From Merdimmobilis hominis (GTDB taxonomy: Bacteria; Bacillota; Clostridia; Oscillospirales; Ruminococcaceae): a DNA stretch of 64,000 nt. Positions within the stretch are counted from its first letter, which is position 1. Each line of letters opens with the position of its first letter. Positions 9,406 through 18,565 of the stretch are shown here, one piece after another. A model generated the notes under the pieces. It did no database searches and was not told where the DNA came from. It saw nothing but the letters and a program-made list of their open reading frames with translations. The stretch covers positions 1 through 64,000 of the forward strand of contig NZ_JACJKY010000001.1 of NCBI RefSeq assembly GCF_016901855.1, written 5' to 3'. The translations under genes were made by a program, and so were the position numbers.

Positions 9406-10308
9406 GTGGAAATTTATGAATCGGTCGTTTTATCAAACGAGCCGACAGCCGTTGCGCTTGGCTTTTTTGACGGCGTTCATTCCGCACATGCCCGTGTGAT
9501 TAAAGAGGTGTGCGGTGATCCTTCTCTGTGTCCGACGGTGATGACGTTTTCATCCGCACATTTACTGCCGCAGAAAAAGCGGGAAGCAGGTCTTTTGCAG
9601 ACGGATGAACAGAAACTCGAATGCTTTCAAAAACTGGGCGTAAAGCGTGTGTATCTGCTGCCGTTTGTCGAGATTGCGTCCATGGAACCCAGACAGTTTA
9701 TCGAAACGGTCGTCTGTCAGGCAATGAATGCAAAACGGATTGCCTGCGGCTATGACTATCGATTCGGCGCGAATGCGTCCGGCGATGCATCGCTTTTATC
9801 GGCGATCTGTGCGGAAAAAGGCATTGATCTTCGTGTTGTGCCGCAGTATACATCGCATGGCGTGACAGTCAGTTCCACCGCGATTCGCCAGGCACTTGTA
9901 AACGGTGATATGGCGCTTGTGAATGCATTTTTAGGATATCCGTATTATATCAAAGAGCGCGTTGTACACGGCAGAAGTCTTGGGAGAACGCTCGGGTTTC
10001 CGACACTCAATCAGCCGCTTTCCGAAAAGCTTGTGCTGCCGAAATTCGGCGTGTATCAAAGCCGGACGAAGATCGACGGGAATTGGTACCGGAGCATTAC
10101 AAACATCGGGGTAAAACCAACGATTGAGGGCGTGCGTGCACCGCTTGCTGAAACGTATCTCTTGGATGCAAGCGGCGATTTTTACGGCATGATTGCCCGT
10201 GTGGAGCTTTTTAAGCTTACACGCGCAGAACAGAAATTTGCCGATGTAACGGAACTGAAAGAAACGGTTCACCGAGATATTGCGTGCCGTCAGGCACAGC
10301 CGTTTTAA
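9406..10308 (+). CDS. ribF: bifunctional riboflavin kinase / FAD synthetase
   Basis: 300 residues starting at GTG 9406 behind AAAGGAGG. The N-terminal nucleotidyltransferase domain has GFFDGVHSAH, GYDYRFGANASGD and a VSSTAIRQAL motif. The C-terminal riboflavin kinase domain has GRSLGRTLGFPTLN and ends in the usual helix. It converts riboflavin to FMN and then FAD. Last gene of the operon; a strong terminator follows within 50 bases. Confidence 0.94.
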   Translation: MEIYESVVLSNEPTAVALGFFDGVHSAHARVIKEVCGDPSLCPTVMTFSSAHLLPQKKREAGLLQTDEQKLECFQKLGVKRVYLLPFVEIASMEPRQFIETVVCQAMNAKRIACGYDYRFGANASGDASLLSAICAEKGIDLRVVPQYTSHGVTVSSTAIRQALVNGDMALVNAFLGYPYYIKERVVHGRSLGRTLGFPTLNQPLSEKLVLPKFGVYQSRTKIDGNWYRSITNIGVKPTIEGVRAPLAETYLLDASGDFYGMIARVELFKLTRAEQKFADVTELKETVHRDIACRQAQPF

Positions 10309-10320
10309 AAGAATAACGAA

Positions 10321-10354
10321 AGCAGGATACAGTCACATGTGTCCTGCTTTTTTT
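10321..10354 (+). terminator. terminator of the rimP-ribF operon
   Basis: AGCAGGATACA and TGTGTCCTGCT form a stem (one G-T-type mismatch) followed by seven T's. Confidence 0.85.
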
Positions 10355-10361
10355 CGGGAAA

Positions 10362-10390
10362 TTGCGTTTTAAGCCGCGTTGTGATATACT
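10362..10390 (+). promoter_or_regulatory. promoter of the 10444 gene
   Basis: TTGCGT (10362-10367), 17-base spacer, TATACT (10385-10390), 54 bases before the ATG. Confidence 0.65.
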
Positions 10391-10443
10391 CAAACCAAGT
10401 AAGATGCACGGCAGTGTGCAGCGGTGCAGGGAGGCGGACGGAA

Positions 10444-11262
10444 ATGACGTGGGACACCTATTATGAAAAAATCAATGATTGGGCTGTGAGCACGGCGATC
10501 AACAGAATTTCATCGCTCGAGAATATCGGTTCGCCCGATGAAGTAATTGATGCGATCGGTCTCATTGCATTAGAAAGTGAGAGCGGTGCAACACGATTGC
10601 TGAACAAGGCGCTGCAGCTTGGCATCCGTTTTTCAGGGGAAGCGTTAACAGAACTGATTGGTATTTGCAGTGACGAGAGTCTGCGCCGTGCGGTGAAACA
10701 ATCGGCAGACCGTTTTACTGCGCAGGATTTAGAAACGCTGTACGGGTGTGTCGACGAGAAGTGGATTGCAGAAGCGGCAAAACAGCATCATCTCCGTCTG
10801 CCAAAAGATATGGAAGATATTGATGATGAAGAAACGGAAGATCAAGAAACGTATCAGGAAGAGATTCTCACGGCTCTCGAATCGGCAAGTTATGCACTGG
10901 AATGCTGTGCTGCGGCGCAGGAAGCGCTTTGCCGCAGCGGGAATATGAGTATTCTTGACATGATTTCGAATCGCTTTCTGTCATCCCTTGCAAAATCCGC
11001 ATCGCTTATAGAGGCAGAGCAATATATGGAAGACGCACAGGATGCGCTGACAGCTTTTAACGAAGATTTGCATGTGATTCTGCAAAACAAATATGTGAAG
11101 CTGCACGCTGTGCGGCTGTATTCTGAGATTGATTTGTGGTTTAACAGCGGTGTTACGGACTGGTTCGTTCATTTGAATATCAATCGGATGCACAAACGAA
11201 TCGGAAAAGCAATCAAGCAAATCGAAGTCATTCAAAGAGAGTTAAAACAGCTGTTGGCTTAA
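10444..11262 (+). CDS. hypothetical protein, acidic and helical
   Basis: 272 residues from ATG 10444 with GGGAGG upstream. I do not recognise the family. The sequence is soluble, predicted helix-rich, with an acidic linker (KDMEDIDDEETEDQETYQEE) at about residues 118-140 that separates two helical halves. The first half resembles a helical-repeat arrangement (SLENIGSPDEVIDAIGLIAL). No signal peptide or membrane segment is seen. It is monocistronic, with its own promoter and terminator, between ribF and the translational GTPase. Confidence 0.7.
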   Translation: MTWDTYYEKINDWAVSTAINRISSLENIGSPDEVIDAIGLIALESESGATRLLNKALQLGIRFSGEALTELIGICSDESLRRAVKQSADRFTAQDLETLYGCVDEKWIAEAAKQHHLRLPKDMEDIDDEETEDQETYQEEILTALESASYALECCAAAQEALCRSGNMSILDMISNRFLSSLAKSASLIEAEQYMEDAQDALTAFNEDLHVILQNKYVKLHAVRLYSEIDLWFNSGVTDWFVHLNINRMHKRIGKAIKQIEVIQRELKQLLA

Positions 11263-11273
11263 CAACAGGAATA

Positions 11274-11306
11274 AGCAGGATAATATCACAGGTGTCCTGC
11301 TTTTTT
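11274..11306 (+). terminator. terminator after the 10444 gene
   Basis: AGCAGGATA and TGTCCTGCT stem followed by TTTTTT. It is nearly the same hairpin as the one after ribF. Confidence 0.75.
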
Positions 11307-11415
11307 ATTTACAAAAAATCGATAGGAAACGATGCAGGGTTATGTTATAATAAAATCTTAAAGATTGTGCAGACAATCAAGCTCCACAAATCAGTAATAT
11401 TAAAGGAATGGAAGC

Positions 11416-14052
11416 ATGAAACAGTTGGTTGTAGGCGTTTTGGCGCATGTTGACGCGGGCAAGACAACACTTTCGGAGGCAATGCTTTATACAAGCGGCA
11501 TGATCCGCAAGCTTGGGCGTGTTGATCACCAGAATGCGTTTTTAGATACCGATGCCATCGAAAAAGAACGCGGCATCACGATTTTTTCAAAGCAGGCAGT
11601 GCTCGATTTTGCCGACACACGCTTTTTTCTGCTGGATACGCCGGGGCACGTTGATTTTTCGACGGAAACAGAGCGCACACTCCGCGTACTCGACTATGCG
11701 GTGCTTGTCATCAGCGGAACAGACGGTGTGCAGGGACATACGAAAACATTATGGCGGTTACTTCGAGAGTATCATGTGCCGACGTTTCTGTTTGTGAATA
11801 AAATGGATTTGTCCGTGCGTCCGCGCGATGCCATCATGAAAGAACTCCGTACCTTGGATGGCGGATGCGTTGATTTTTGTGCCGAAGAGGACAGTCTGTT
11901 TGAAGAAATCGCGCTGTGCGACGAGCAGGTGATGGCGGATTATCTTTCTGACGGAACGGTTTCCGATACACAGATTGCTACATTGATTCAATCCGAAAAG
12001 CTGTTTCCGTGTTATTTCGGTGCGGCGCTTAAAAACGAGGGCGTGTCCGAATTTTTGGATGCAATGGCACGGTATATGTGTTCGCCTGTATATCCGCAGG
12101 AATTCGGCGCGCGTATCTATAAAATTGCACGCGACACACAGGGCACAAGACTTACCTATTTAAAGGTGACCGGCGGTTTTCTTAAAGTGAAAGACTTGCT
12201 GCGCGGGTCAAACCGTACAGGAGACTGGAAAGAAAAGGTCGATCAGATTCGGATTTATTCGGGAATCAAGTATCAAACGGCGGAGGAAGTCCCCGCGGGT
12301 GTTGTCTGTGCCGTGACGGGACTTTCGAAAACGCAGGCGGGTGACGGGCTTGGCTTCGAGCCGTCGTTTGACGCCGCACAGATCGAACCGGTGCTCTCGT
12401 ATCGTGTGAAAATCGAGGACAGCACCGATCCCTTTACGGCGCTGCAAAAACTTAGACAGCTGCAAGAGGAGGACCCGCAGCTTCATATTACATGGAATGA
12501 ACGCTTAAAAGAAATCTATGTGCAGCCGATGGGTGAAGTACAGCTTGAGGTGCTGACGCGTGTGATTTTTGAGCGGTTCTCGCTTTCGGTAACGTTTGAC
12601 GAGGGCAACATCGTCTATAAAGAAACGGTCAAAGCGCCGGTCTGCGGTGCAGGTCACTTCGAACCGCTGCGGCATTATGCGGAGGTACACGTGCTGATTG
12701 AACCGACAGAACGCGGCAGCGGCGTATCGTTTGATACGGTGTGCAGTGAAGATGACCTTGAGAGAAACTGGCAGCGTTTGATTCTTACGCATCTTGCCGA
12801 ACGGACACATCCTGGCGTTTTAATCGGCGCACCGCTCACGGACGTGAAAATCACGCTGATTGCCGGACGCGCACATTTAAAGCATACAGAGGGCGGCGAT
12901 TTCCGTCAGGCGACGTACCGTGCGGTGCGGCAGGCACTTAAAAAAGCGGAGAATGTACTGCTTGAGCCGTATTACGCCTTTCGTATCGAGGTGCCTGCCG
13001 CACAGGTCGGCCGTGCGATCTCCGATTTGCAGCGGATGAACGGCACCTTTTCGCCGCCGGAAACAGAAGGGGAGCTCGCAGTTTTAACGGGTACGGTTCC
13101 GGTCAAGACGATGCGTTCGTATCAGACGGAATTTGCGGCATATACAAAAGGGCAGGGACGGCTTTCCACATGGGTGGACGGCTATCGGGAATGTCATAAT
13201 GCAGAAGAAGTGATCGAACAAAGCGGCTATGACAGCGACCGCGATACGGAAAATCCCGCCGATTCGGTGTTCTGCTCTCATGGAGCGGGCGTTGTGGTGA
13301 AATGGGACGAGGCGGATCGCCATATGCATCTCTCACCGGAATGGGGATTAAAGCAGACGTCAGCCGCATCGCTTCCGCTGTCGGTTCCGTCAAAGCCGGT
13401 GCGGCGTGAATACGCGTCGACAAAAGAGGAGGACAAAGCGCTGCGGTCGATTTACGAGCAGACTTACGGTCCGATCAAACAGCGCGGCGGATTTGTGCAG
13501 ACACGCAATACACCGCTTCGTACGGAGGAATACGGACGATTGTTTGAGGAGCCGCAGCAATCATATCTGCTCGTGGACGGCTATAACGTCATCTTCGCGT
13601 GGGACGAGCTGCGTGAAGCGGCAAAACAGAGTGCGGAGGCGGCAAGAAACCTGCTTATTGATATCTTGAGCAATTATCAGCCGCTGCGCGGCGAACAGAT
13701 CATCATTGTATTCGATGCGTACAAAGTCCCAAGAGCAAATGCGGAGATCTATCGTTATCCGAATCTGTATGTTGTGTTTACGAAAGAAGCGCAGACAGCT
13801 GATTCTTACATTGAGCAAACGACGTATGAGATCGGAAAGCATCATCGTGTGCGGGTAGTCACGTCGGACGGACTTGAACAGCTGATTATTTTAGGACATG
13901 GCGCTTCGCGTGTGTCGGCACAGATGTTTAAGCAGGAGTTAGAGCATGCCACCCGTCGGCTTTCGGAGTGGATTGAGGAGAATAACCGGCATGCAAACGA
14001 GAAAAAACAGCTCCGATACACCGCAAAAATCACACTTTCCGCAAAGAAATAG
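11416..14052 (+). CDS. Tet(M)/EF-G-like GTPase fused to a YacP/Rae1-like NYN nuclease domain
   Basis: 878 residues. Residues 1 to about 640 are a translational GTPase of the ribosomal-protection type: G1 AHVDAGKTT (10-18), EKERGITI, DTPGHVDF, NKMD, then EF-G domains II-V. After a polar linker, residues about 715-850 form a NYN domain like B. subtilis YacP/Rae1, the ribosome A-site mRNA endonuclease: LLVDGYNVIF with D721, IVFDAY with D767, TADSYIE with D796, VTSDG with D818. All four acidic positions expected for metal binding are present. By analogy it could bind the A-site through the GTPase and cleave mRNA there; this is inference. A TGT-TATAAT extended -10 lies upstream. A housekeeping-like chromosomal gene, not an acquired tet gene. 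Confidence 0.85.
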   Translation: MKQLVVGVLAHVDAGKTTLSEAMLYTSGMIRKLGRVDHQNAFLDTDAIEKERGITIFSKQAVLDFADTRFFLLDTPGHVDFSTETERTLRVLDYAVLVISGTDGVQGHTKTLWRLLREYHVPTFLFVNKMDLSVRPRDAIMKELRTLDGGCVDFCAEEDSLFEEIALCDEQVMADYLSDGTVSDTQIATLIQSEKLFPCYFGAALKNEGVSEFLDAMARYMCSPVYPQEFGARIYKIARDTQGTRLTYLKVTGGFLKVKDLLRGSNRTGDWKEKVDQIRIYSGIKYQTAEEVPAGVVCAVTGLSKTQAGDGLGFEPSFDAAQIEPVLSYRVKIEDSTDPFTALQKLRQLQEEDPQLHITWNERLKEIYVQPMGEVQLEVLTRVIFERFSLSVTFDEGNIVYKETVKAPVCGAGHFEPLRHYAEVHVLIEPTERGSGVSFDTVCSEDDLERNWQRLILTHLAERTHPGVLIGAPLTDVKITLIAGRAHLKHTEGGDFRQATYRAVRQALKKAENVLLEPYYAFRIEVPAAQVGRAISDLQRMNGTFSPPETEGELAVLTGTVPVKTMRSYQTEFAAYTKGQGRLSTWVDGYRECHNAEEVIEQSGYDSDRDTENPADSVFCSHGAGVVVKWDEADRHMHLSPEWGLKQTSAASLPLSVPSKPVRREYASTKEEDKALRSIYEQTYGPIKQRGGFVQTRNTPLRTEEYGRLFEEPQQSYLLVDGYNVIFAWDELREAAKQSAEAARNLLIDILSNYQPLRGEQIIIVFDAYKVPRANAEIYRYPNLYVVFTKEAQTADSYIEQTTYEIGKHHRVRVVTSDGLEQLIILGHGASRVSAQMFKQELEHATRRLSEWIEENNRHANEKKQLRYTAKITLSAKK

Positions 14053-14072
14053 GCAGAGTGTCTGGACAGTTC

Positions 14073-14101
14073 TTGTAATTTTCATCCTGCTTTAGTATAA
14101 T
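14073..14101 (+). promoter_or_regulatory. promoter of the M50 protease-scpA-scpB unit
   Basis: TTGTAA (14073-14078), 17-base spacer, TATAAT (14096-14101). Confidence 0.75.
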
Positions 14102-14153
14102 AACAATCAGAGTAACACAATGAACCGACAAAAGAGAAAGGATACCACCTTTT

Positions 14154-14879
14154 ATGTTACGAACACTTCTTTCCGGTAATCCGGTTGCTATTATGAGTTC
14201 TCTCCTGGCATATGCAGTGATTATTTTCACAGCTTTGCCGATTCATGAATTTATGCACGGATGGATTGCAAAAAAACTCGGCGATCCGACCGCAACGAAT
14301 TTGGGACGGCTGACACTCAATCCGATCGCGCATTTTGATCCGATCGGTACGACTGCACTTGTGCTGTTTGGATTTGGCTGGGCAAAACCGGTGCCGGTGA
14401 ATCCGTTTTATTTTAAAAACCGGAAAAACGGAATGGCGCTCACTGCATTGGGCGGTCCGCTTGCAAACTTTCTGCTGGCAACTGTCAGTTTGCTGATCTT
14501 AAAATGTATTGTTTATTTTGCACCGAATCTGATCTTCTTCTCGCTTTTGGGTACCGTCATGCAGCTGATTGCACAGGTGAATATTTCGCTTGCTGCATTC
14601 AACTTGATTCCGCTGCCGCCGCTTGATGGTTCGAAAATTATCGGCTTTTTCCTGCCGCAGAATATCTATGCGCGGTTTGAAATGTTCTTTGCACGGTATC
14701 AGCAGATCATTTTCTATGCGATGGTTTTTTTGCTGTTCGTGCTTCCGAATATCGGCGGACCGTTCTCCGTGTTTTCGAATATCATCAATATTCCGTTCAA
14801 CGCGTTTTGGAACGGACTTTATTGGCTGGCGGATCATCTGACCGGTTTTGTCGATTTGATTGCGCAGGTGATTGCCTGA
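14154..14879 (+). CDS. site-2 protease family (M50) membrane metalloprotease
   Basis: 241 residues and mostly hydrophobic. The zinc motif HEFMH (H31, E32, H35) lies in the first membrane segment, and the third ligand motif NLIPLPPLDG lies near residue 157. About five membrane segments are visible. This is the minimal rhomboid-sized M50 type (YwhC/YdgD-like) commonly found just before scpA in Clostridia. The substrate is unknown. Its TGA overlaps the ATG of scpA (TGATG), suggesting coupled translation. Confidence 0.85.
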   Translation: MLRTLLSGNPVAIMSSLLAYAVIIFTALPIHEFMHGWIAKKLGDPTATNLGRLTLNPIAHFDPIGTTALVLFGFGWAKPVPVNPFYFKNRKNGMALTALGGPLANFLLATVSLLILKCIVYFAPNLIFFSLLGTVMQLIAQVNISLAAFNLIPLPPLDGSKIIGFFLPQNIYARFEMFFARYQQIIFYAMVFLLFVLPNIGGPFSVFSNIINIPFNAFWNGLYWLADHLTGFVDLIAQVIA

Positions 14880-15616
14880 TGGAAGAGCCACTTCAGTTTA
14901 AACTGGAAGGATTTGAAGGCCCGCTCGATTTGCTGCTGCATTTGATTGCAAAGCACAAGCTGGATATTCAAAACATCGAAATTACAATTCTGCTCACGCA
15001 ATATCTTGACTATATCGGGCAGATGAAGCGCGCGAATATGGAGATTGCCGCATCGTTTTTGGCGATGGCAGCACGGCTTGTGTATATCAAAACGGCTTCG
15101 CTTCTGCCGAAATACGAAGAGGAAAGCGAGCAGTTAAAGCGCGAATTGTCCGGGCAGCTGATTGAATACCAGCTGTTAAAAGAAGTTGTGCAAAAAATGC
15201 AGCAAAGGTATCAGGACGGCATTTACGTTCGTTTACCGATGGAAATAAAAGCCGATCAGACGTATTCGTTAACACACGACAGTACACTGCTGGCAGCGGC
15301 GTATCTGGCCGCAGCAGGACGCGGCAAACGCAGACTTCCGCCGCCGCGTGCGGCATTTTCCGGGATTGTGTCCAGACGGATTGTACCGGTGGAAAGCCGG
15401 ATTTTATATGTGCTGGACAGGCTGTATCGGGAAGATTTTATTCCCTATGAAACATTTTTTGAAAGCGGTGACCGAAGCGAGCGCGTCGCTACCTTTTTGG
15501 CGATGCTCGAGCTCATTAAAACGGGACGCATCTGTGTAAGCGATGATAATAAAACAGTTTATTTTGCTCCCGGACAGCCGCCGCAGGAAAAGGAGGCGCA
15601 AATATATGACGATTGA
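14879..15616 (+). CDS. scpA: segregation and condensation protein A
   Basis: 245 residues from the ATG that overlaps the upstream stop. FKLEGFEGPLDLLLHLIAKH is the classic ScpA N-terminus and contacts the SMC neck. A winged-helix C-terminus follows (FLAMLELIKTGRICV). It forms the kleisin subunit of the SMC-ScpA-ScpB condensin for chromosome segregation. The end overlaps the start of scpB by 11 bases. Confidence 0.93.
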   Translation: MEEPLQFKLEGFEGPLDLLLHLIAKHKLDIQNIEITILLTQYLDYIGQMKRANMEIAASFLAMAARLVYIKTASLLPKYEEESEQLKRELSGQLIEYQLLKEVVQKMQQRYQDGIYVRLPMEIKADQTYSLTHDSTLLAAAYLAAAGRGKRRLPPPRAAFSGIVSRRIVPVESRILYVLDRLYREDFIPYETFFESGDRSERVATFLAMLELIKTGRICVSDDNKTVYFAPGQPPQEKEAQIYDD

Positions 15617-16172
15617 GGCGCTTTGTGCATCGCTGGAAGCGATTTTGTTTGCTTCAGGCGAACCGGTGGAGGCGAATAAAATCGCACAGGTTTTAGGCGT
15701 GGAAGAAGATTTTTTGCATAAAGTCATGAAAACGATGCAGGATAAATATGACAGCCCATCTTCCGGTTTGCAGATCATACAGCTTGGAAAAAGCTATCAG
15801 CTGTGCACAAAACCCGTACATGCAAAGCTGATTCAGCAGGCGCTTTTGATCCGCAAAAACGTTCCGCTTTCCAATGCTGCGATGGAGGTGCTGGCAGTCA
15901 TTGCGTATAATCAGCCGGTGACGCGTGCGTTTGTCGAGCAGGTACGCGGCGTAGACAGCGCGCAGGTGGTTTCTTCGCTTGTGGAGAAAGGGCTGGTGGA
16001 AGAGGCGGGAAGGCTGGAAATCCCCGGCCGGCCTATCGCCTATCAAACAACACCGGCGTTTTTGCGTACGTTTGGCATCTCCTCGCTGTCTGAACTTCCG
16101 TCATTGCCGAATGAAGAAAACGGCGGACAGGAAGATGAGGAGCGCGAGAAAACGCATAACGAAACGGTGTGA
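15606..16172 (+). CDS. scpB: segregation and condensation protein B
   Basis: 188 residues from ATG 15606, preceded by AAAAGGAGG inside scpA. SLEAILFASGEPVEANKIAQ is the typical N-terminal winged helix, and AALEVLAVIAYNQPVTR-like sequence plus RPIAYQTTPAFLRTFG mark the second. The C-terminal tail is acidic and variable. Partner of ScpA in condensin. Confidence 0.93.
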   Translation: MTIEALCASLEAILFASGEPVEANKIAQVLGVEEDFLHKVMKTMQDKYDSPSSGLQIIQLGKSYQLCTKPVHAKLIQQALLIRKNVPLSNAAMEVLAVIAYNQPVTRAFVEQVRGVDSAQVVSSLVEKGLVEEAGRLEIPGRPIAYQTTPAFLRTFGISSLSELPSLPNEENGGQEDEEREKTHNETV

Positions 16173-16190
16173 CCGCACGGAGGTGAAAAA

Positions 16191-16946
16191 ATGACCGCAT
16201 GGTGGATTGCTTTGGCGGTCGCGGCGCTTTTGACCGCATTTTTGTTGGCGAGTGTCACGGTCAAGGTGATGATTTCGGATACCGTGCGGATCTGGGTCGG
16301 CGCATTCGGCATTCGGTTTTTGATTCTGCCGGCAAAACAAAAGAAACAGCGAAAACGCAAGCAAAAGAAAAAAGTGCCGTCCGCCCGGAAGAAAAAGCCG
16401 GCAGAAAAAAGCAGAAAAAAACCAAAGGAAAAGCCGCATGAGCAGTCATTTGGTGAAACCGTTTCGTTTGCAGTCGATTTGCTGCGTTCCACGGTGCCGG
16501 GTGCAGCGGCACTCCTAAAAAAAATTCGATTTGTAAATATGCGTGTGTTTGTTTCGGTCGGCGCGGACAGCGCCGATGAAACAGCGATTCGCTATGGAAT
16601 GGTATGCGGCGCAGTGTATAACACGTTGGCGGCGATCGATTCTGTGATGACGCTGCGGGTAAAATCGGTTGATGTGGTTTCCGATTTTGTCACAGGCGAA
16701 ATGCGGTATGACATTTCCTTTTTGGCGAAACTGCGCATCGGTTCGATTTTAAAAGCGGCAATCGGGATTCTTATTTCGATTGTTCGCATGATGTTTAGAC
16801 GAAATGCACAGCAAGAAGAAGCCTTGCAGGCAATGCAAAAACAGAAAGGATTGAAACAATATGAGCGAACATCCGATCAACGGCATGATGGACACAACAA
16901 TGGAAAAAATCCGCAAAATGGTGGATGTAAACACAATCATCGGTGA
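16191..16946 (+). CDS. DUF2953 domain membrane-anchored protein
   Basis: 251 residues. One N-terminal membrane segment (WWIALAVAALLTAFLLASVT) is followed by a short beta-rich part, a strongly basic Lys/Arg stretch at about residues 45-85 with PAEKSRKKPKEK, and the DUF2953 core. Function unknown. The family sits next to ytfJ in many spore formers, which suggests an envelope or spore role. The last 28 codons overlap ytfJ in another frame, so the extreme C-terminus (QRHDGHNNGKNPQNGG) may not be functional. Confidence 0.75.
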   Translation: MTAWWIALAVAALLTAFLLASVTVKVMISDTVRIWVGAFGIRFLILPAKQKKQRKRKQKKKVPSARKKKPAEKSRKKPKEKPHEQSFGETVSFAVDLLRSTVPGAAALLKKIRFVNMRVFVSVGADSADETAIRYGMVCGAVYNTLAAIDSVMTLRVKSVDVVSDFVTGEMRYDISFLAKLRIGSILKAAIGILISIVRMMFRRNAQQEEALQAMQKQKGLKQYERTSDQRHDGHNNGKNPQNGGCKHNHR

Positions 16947-17259
16947 TCCGATTTCCTGTCCGGACGGAACGATCATTATTCCGGTTTCAAAAGTGGGATT
17001 CGGCTTTGCCGCAGGCGGCTCGGACTGGCCGTCCAAAACACCCAAAGAGCTGTTCGGCGGCGGAACCGGCGCCGGCATATCGATTCAGCCGATTGCATTT
17101 TTGGTTATTTCAAACGGAGAAGTCCGGCTTTTGAAAATGGAAGCGGATGCAAGCGCAATCAGCGATGTGATTGAAGCGATTCCGTCGGTGATTTCGACAT
17201 TTACGTCCATGGTCGGCAAAAAAGAGAAAAAAGAAAAAGAACCCTCCAAAGAAGAATAA
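16861..17259 (+). CDS. ytfJ: GerW/YtfJ family sporulation protein
   Basis: 132 residues. EKIRKMVDVNTIIGDPI, the Gly-rich GFGFAAGGSDW and FGGGTGAGISIQPIAFLVI are the GerW signature. In B. subtilis ytfJ is sigma-F-dependent and needed for germination responses. It ends in a Lys/Glu tail and overlaps the DUF2953 gene at its start. A terminator follows directly. Confidence 0.92.
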   Translation: MSEHPINGMMDTTMEKIRKMVDVNTIIGDPISCPDGTIIIPVSKVGFGFAAGGSDWPSKTPKELFGGGTGAGISIQPIAFLVISNGEVRLLKMEADASAISDVIEAIPSVISTFTSMVGKKEKKEKEPSKEE

Positions 17260-17274
17260 AAATAGGACAGCTTA

Positions 17275-17319
17275 TGTCTGCATACAATGGCACTGTGCGA
17301 TTTGTATGCGGACATTTTT
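17275..17319 (+). terminator. terminator between ytfJ and the carboxypeptidase gene
   Basis: TGTCTGCATACAA (17275-17287) pairs with TTGTATGCGGACA (17302-17314), followed by TTTTTG. Read-through may still feed the next gene, which starts 21 bases later. Confidence 0.75.
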
Positions 17320-17339
17320 GTTTTATTAGGAGGATTGTT

Positions 17340-18476
17340 ATGCGGCAGCGGCTCATCAGCTTTGTCATTTGTTTTTCATTGTTTGTTGCGGGAGTTCGGG
17401 TGTCTGCGGGCGATTCGATTTCTGCAAAGGCATATCTTTTGATGGATGCGGCGACCGGAAAAGTGTTGGCTGCCAAAAATGAGACACAACGGCTTCCGAT
17501 CGCGAGTACCACGAAAATTATGACGGCGCTGCTTGCATTGGAACAGCCCAATGTGAAAGAACGGTTTTGCGTAGATGCAGACGCCATACGCGTGGAAGGT
17601 TCGTCCATGGGACTTTTGCCAGGCGACGAGGTGAGTCTTTATGATTTGGCCGGCGGGATGCTGAGTGCATCCGGAAATGATGCTGCAAACGCTGCGGCTG
17701 TACGGATTGGCGGAGATCTTTCTTCGTTTGCACAGATGATGAATGACCGAGCCGCATCGCTTTCCATGGAGGATACCCATTTTGTGACACCGTCGGGACT
17801 GCATGACGACGAACATTATTCCACAGTAAAGGATCTTGCGCTGCTTGCCCGTGAAGCACTTCAAAATCCAATGTTTCGTTCGCTTTGCAGCCAGTCGCAT
17901 GTAACACTTTATTACGGAAATCCGCCGTATTACCGCACGCTAATGAATCACAATCGGCTTCTTTCCTCCTATGAAGGCTGTATCGGTGTGAAAACGGGAT
18001 ATACCAAAACAGCAGGACGATGTCTTGTTTCTGCGGCGGAGCGGGATGGTGTCACATTGATCTGCGTGACACTTTCCGCACCGAACGACTGGGAAGATCA
18101 CAAAACACTGCTTGACCGTGGATTCCGTGCGTCAGAGCCGGTGACAAAGGAGGTAGACGTCTCCGATGTGCAGATTCCGGTCGTGGGTGGAACACAGCAG
18201 ACGATTACAGTGCGTGCGGCATCTACACTTACAGCTTGCCTCAGCGAAACAGAGTGGCAGGAAATTGTACGTGAAATCGAATGTCCGCCGTTTTTATATG
18301 CACCGGTTCAGAAAGGAGATTATATCGGAGATGCCGTATATACCTATCGCGGAAATGTTATTGGGCGCATTCCGCTGATTGCGGCGTCAAACACAGCATA
18401 TCACGAAGAATCTCCGTCATTCTTCGACAAAATTCTTCAGTTCCTAAAAGCGCATATTCGTATTCCAATCGGTTAA
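17340..18476 (+). CDS. D-alanyl-D-alanine carboxypeptidase (S11, DacF/PBP5 type)
   Basis: 378 residues from ATG 17340 behind AGGAGG. A cleavable signal peptide (FVICFSLFVAGVRVSAG) precedes the penicillin-binding domain: SxxK as S56-T-T-K59, SGN at 111-113, and KTG in GVKTGYTKTAGRC. The C-terminal PBP5_C beta domain and a short amphipathic tail follow. It trims the terminal D-Ala of peptidoglycan stem peptides outside the membrane. Its place after ytfJ suggests the sporulation-type DacF, but vegetative use cannot be excluded. Confidence 0.9.
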   Translation: MRQRLISFVICFSLFVAGVRVSAGDSISAKAYLLMDAATGKVLAAKNETQRLPIASTTKIMTALLALEQPNVKERFCVDADAIRVEGSSMGLLPGDEVSLYDLAGGMLSASGNDAANAAAVRIGGDLSSFAQMMNDRAASLSMEDTHFVTPSGLHDDEHYSTVKDLALLAREALQNPMFRSLCSQSHVTLYYGNPPYYRTLMNHNRLLSSYEGCIGVKTGYTKTAGRCLVSAAERDGVTLICVTLSAPNDWEDHKTLLDRGFRASEPVTKEVDVSDVQIPVVGGTQQTITVRAASTLTACLSETEWQEIVREIECPPFLYAPVQKGDYIGDAVYTYRGNVIGRIPLIAASNTAYHEESPSFFDKILQFLKAHIRIPIG

Positions 18477-18491
18477 TTTTGCTCTTTTTGT

Positions 18492-18520
18492 TTGCTTTTT
18501 TGATAAAATTATGATATATT
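18492..18520 (+). promoter_or_regulatory. promoter of the MoxR-DUF58-transglutaminase operon
   Basis: TTGCTT (18492-18497), 17-base spacer, TATATT (18515-18520), 45 bases before the start codon. Confidence 0.65.
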
Positions 18521-18565
18521 AAACAAAGACAAACAATATACGGATGTGACAACGGAGGGATCTAT

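Noticed and set aside
11416..13300. Acquired tetracycline-resistance gene
   Set aside because: The GTPase part is distant from Tet(M)/(O)/(W), is fused to a NYN domain, shares the base use of the chromosome and is not on an element.
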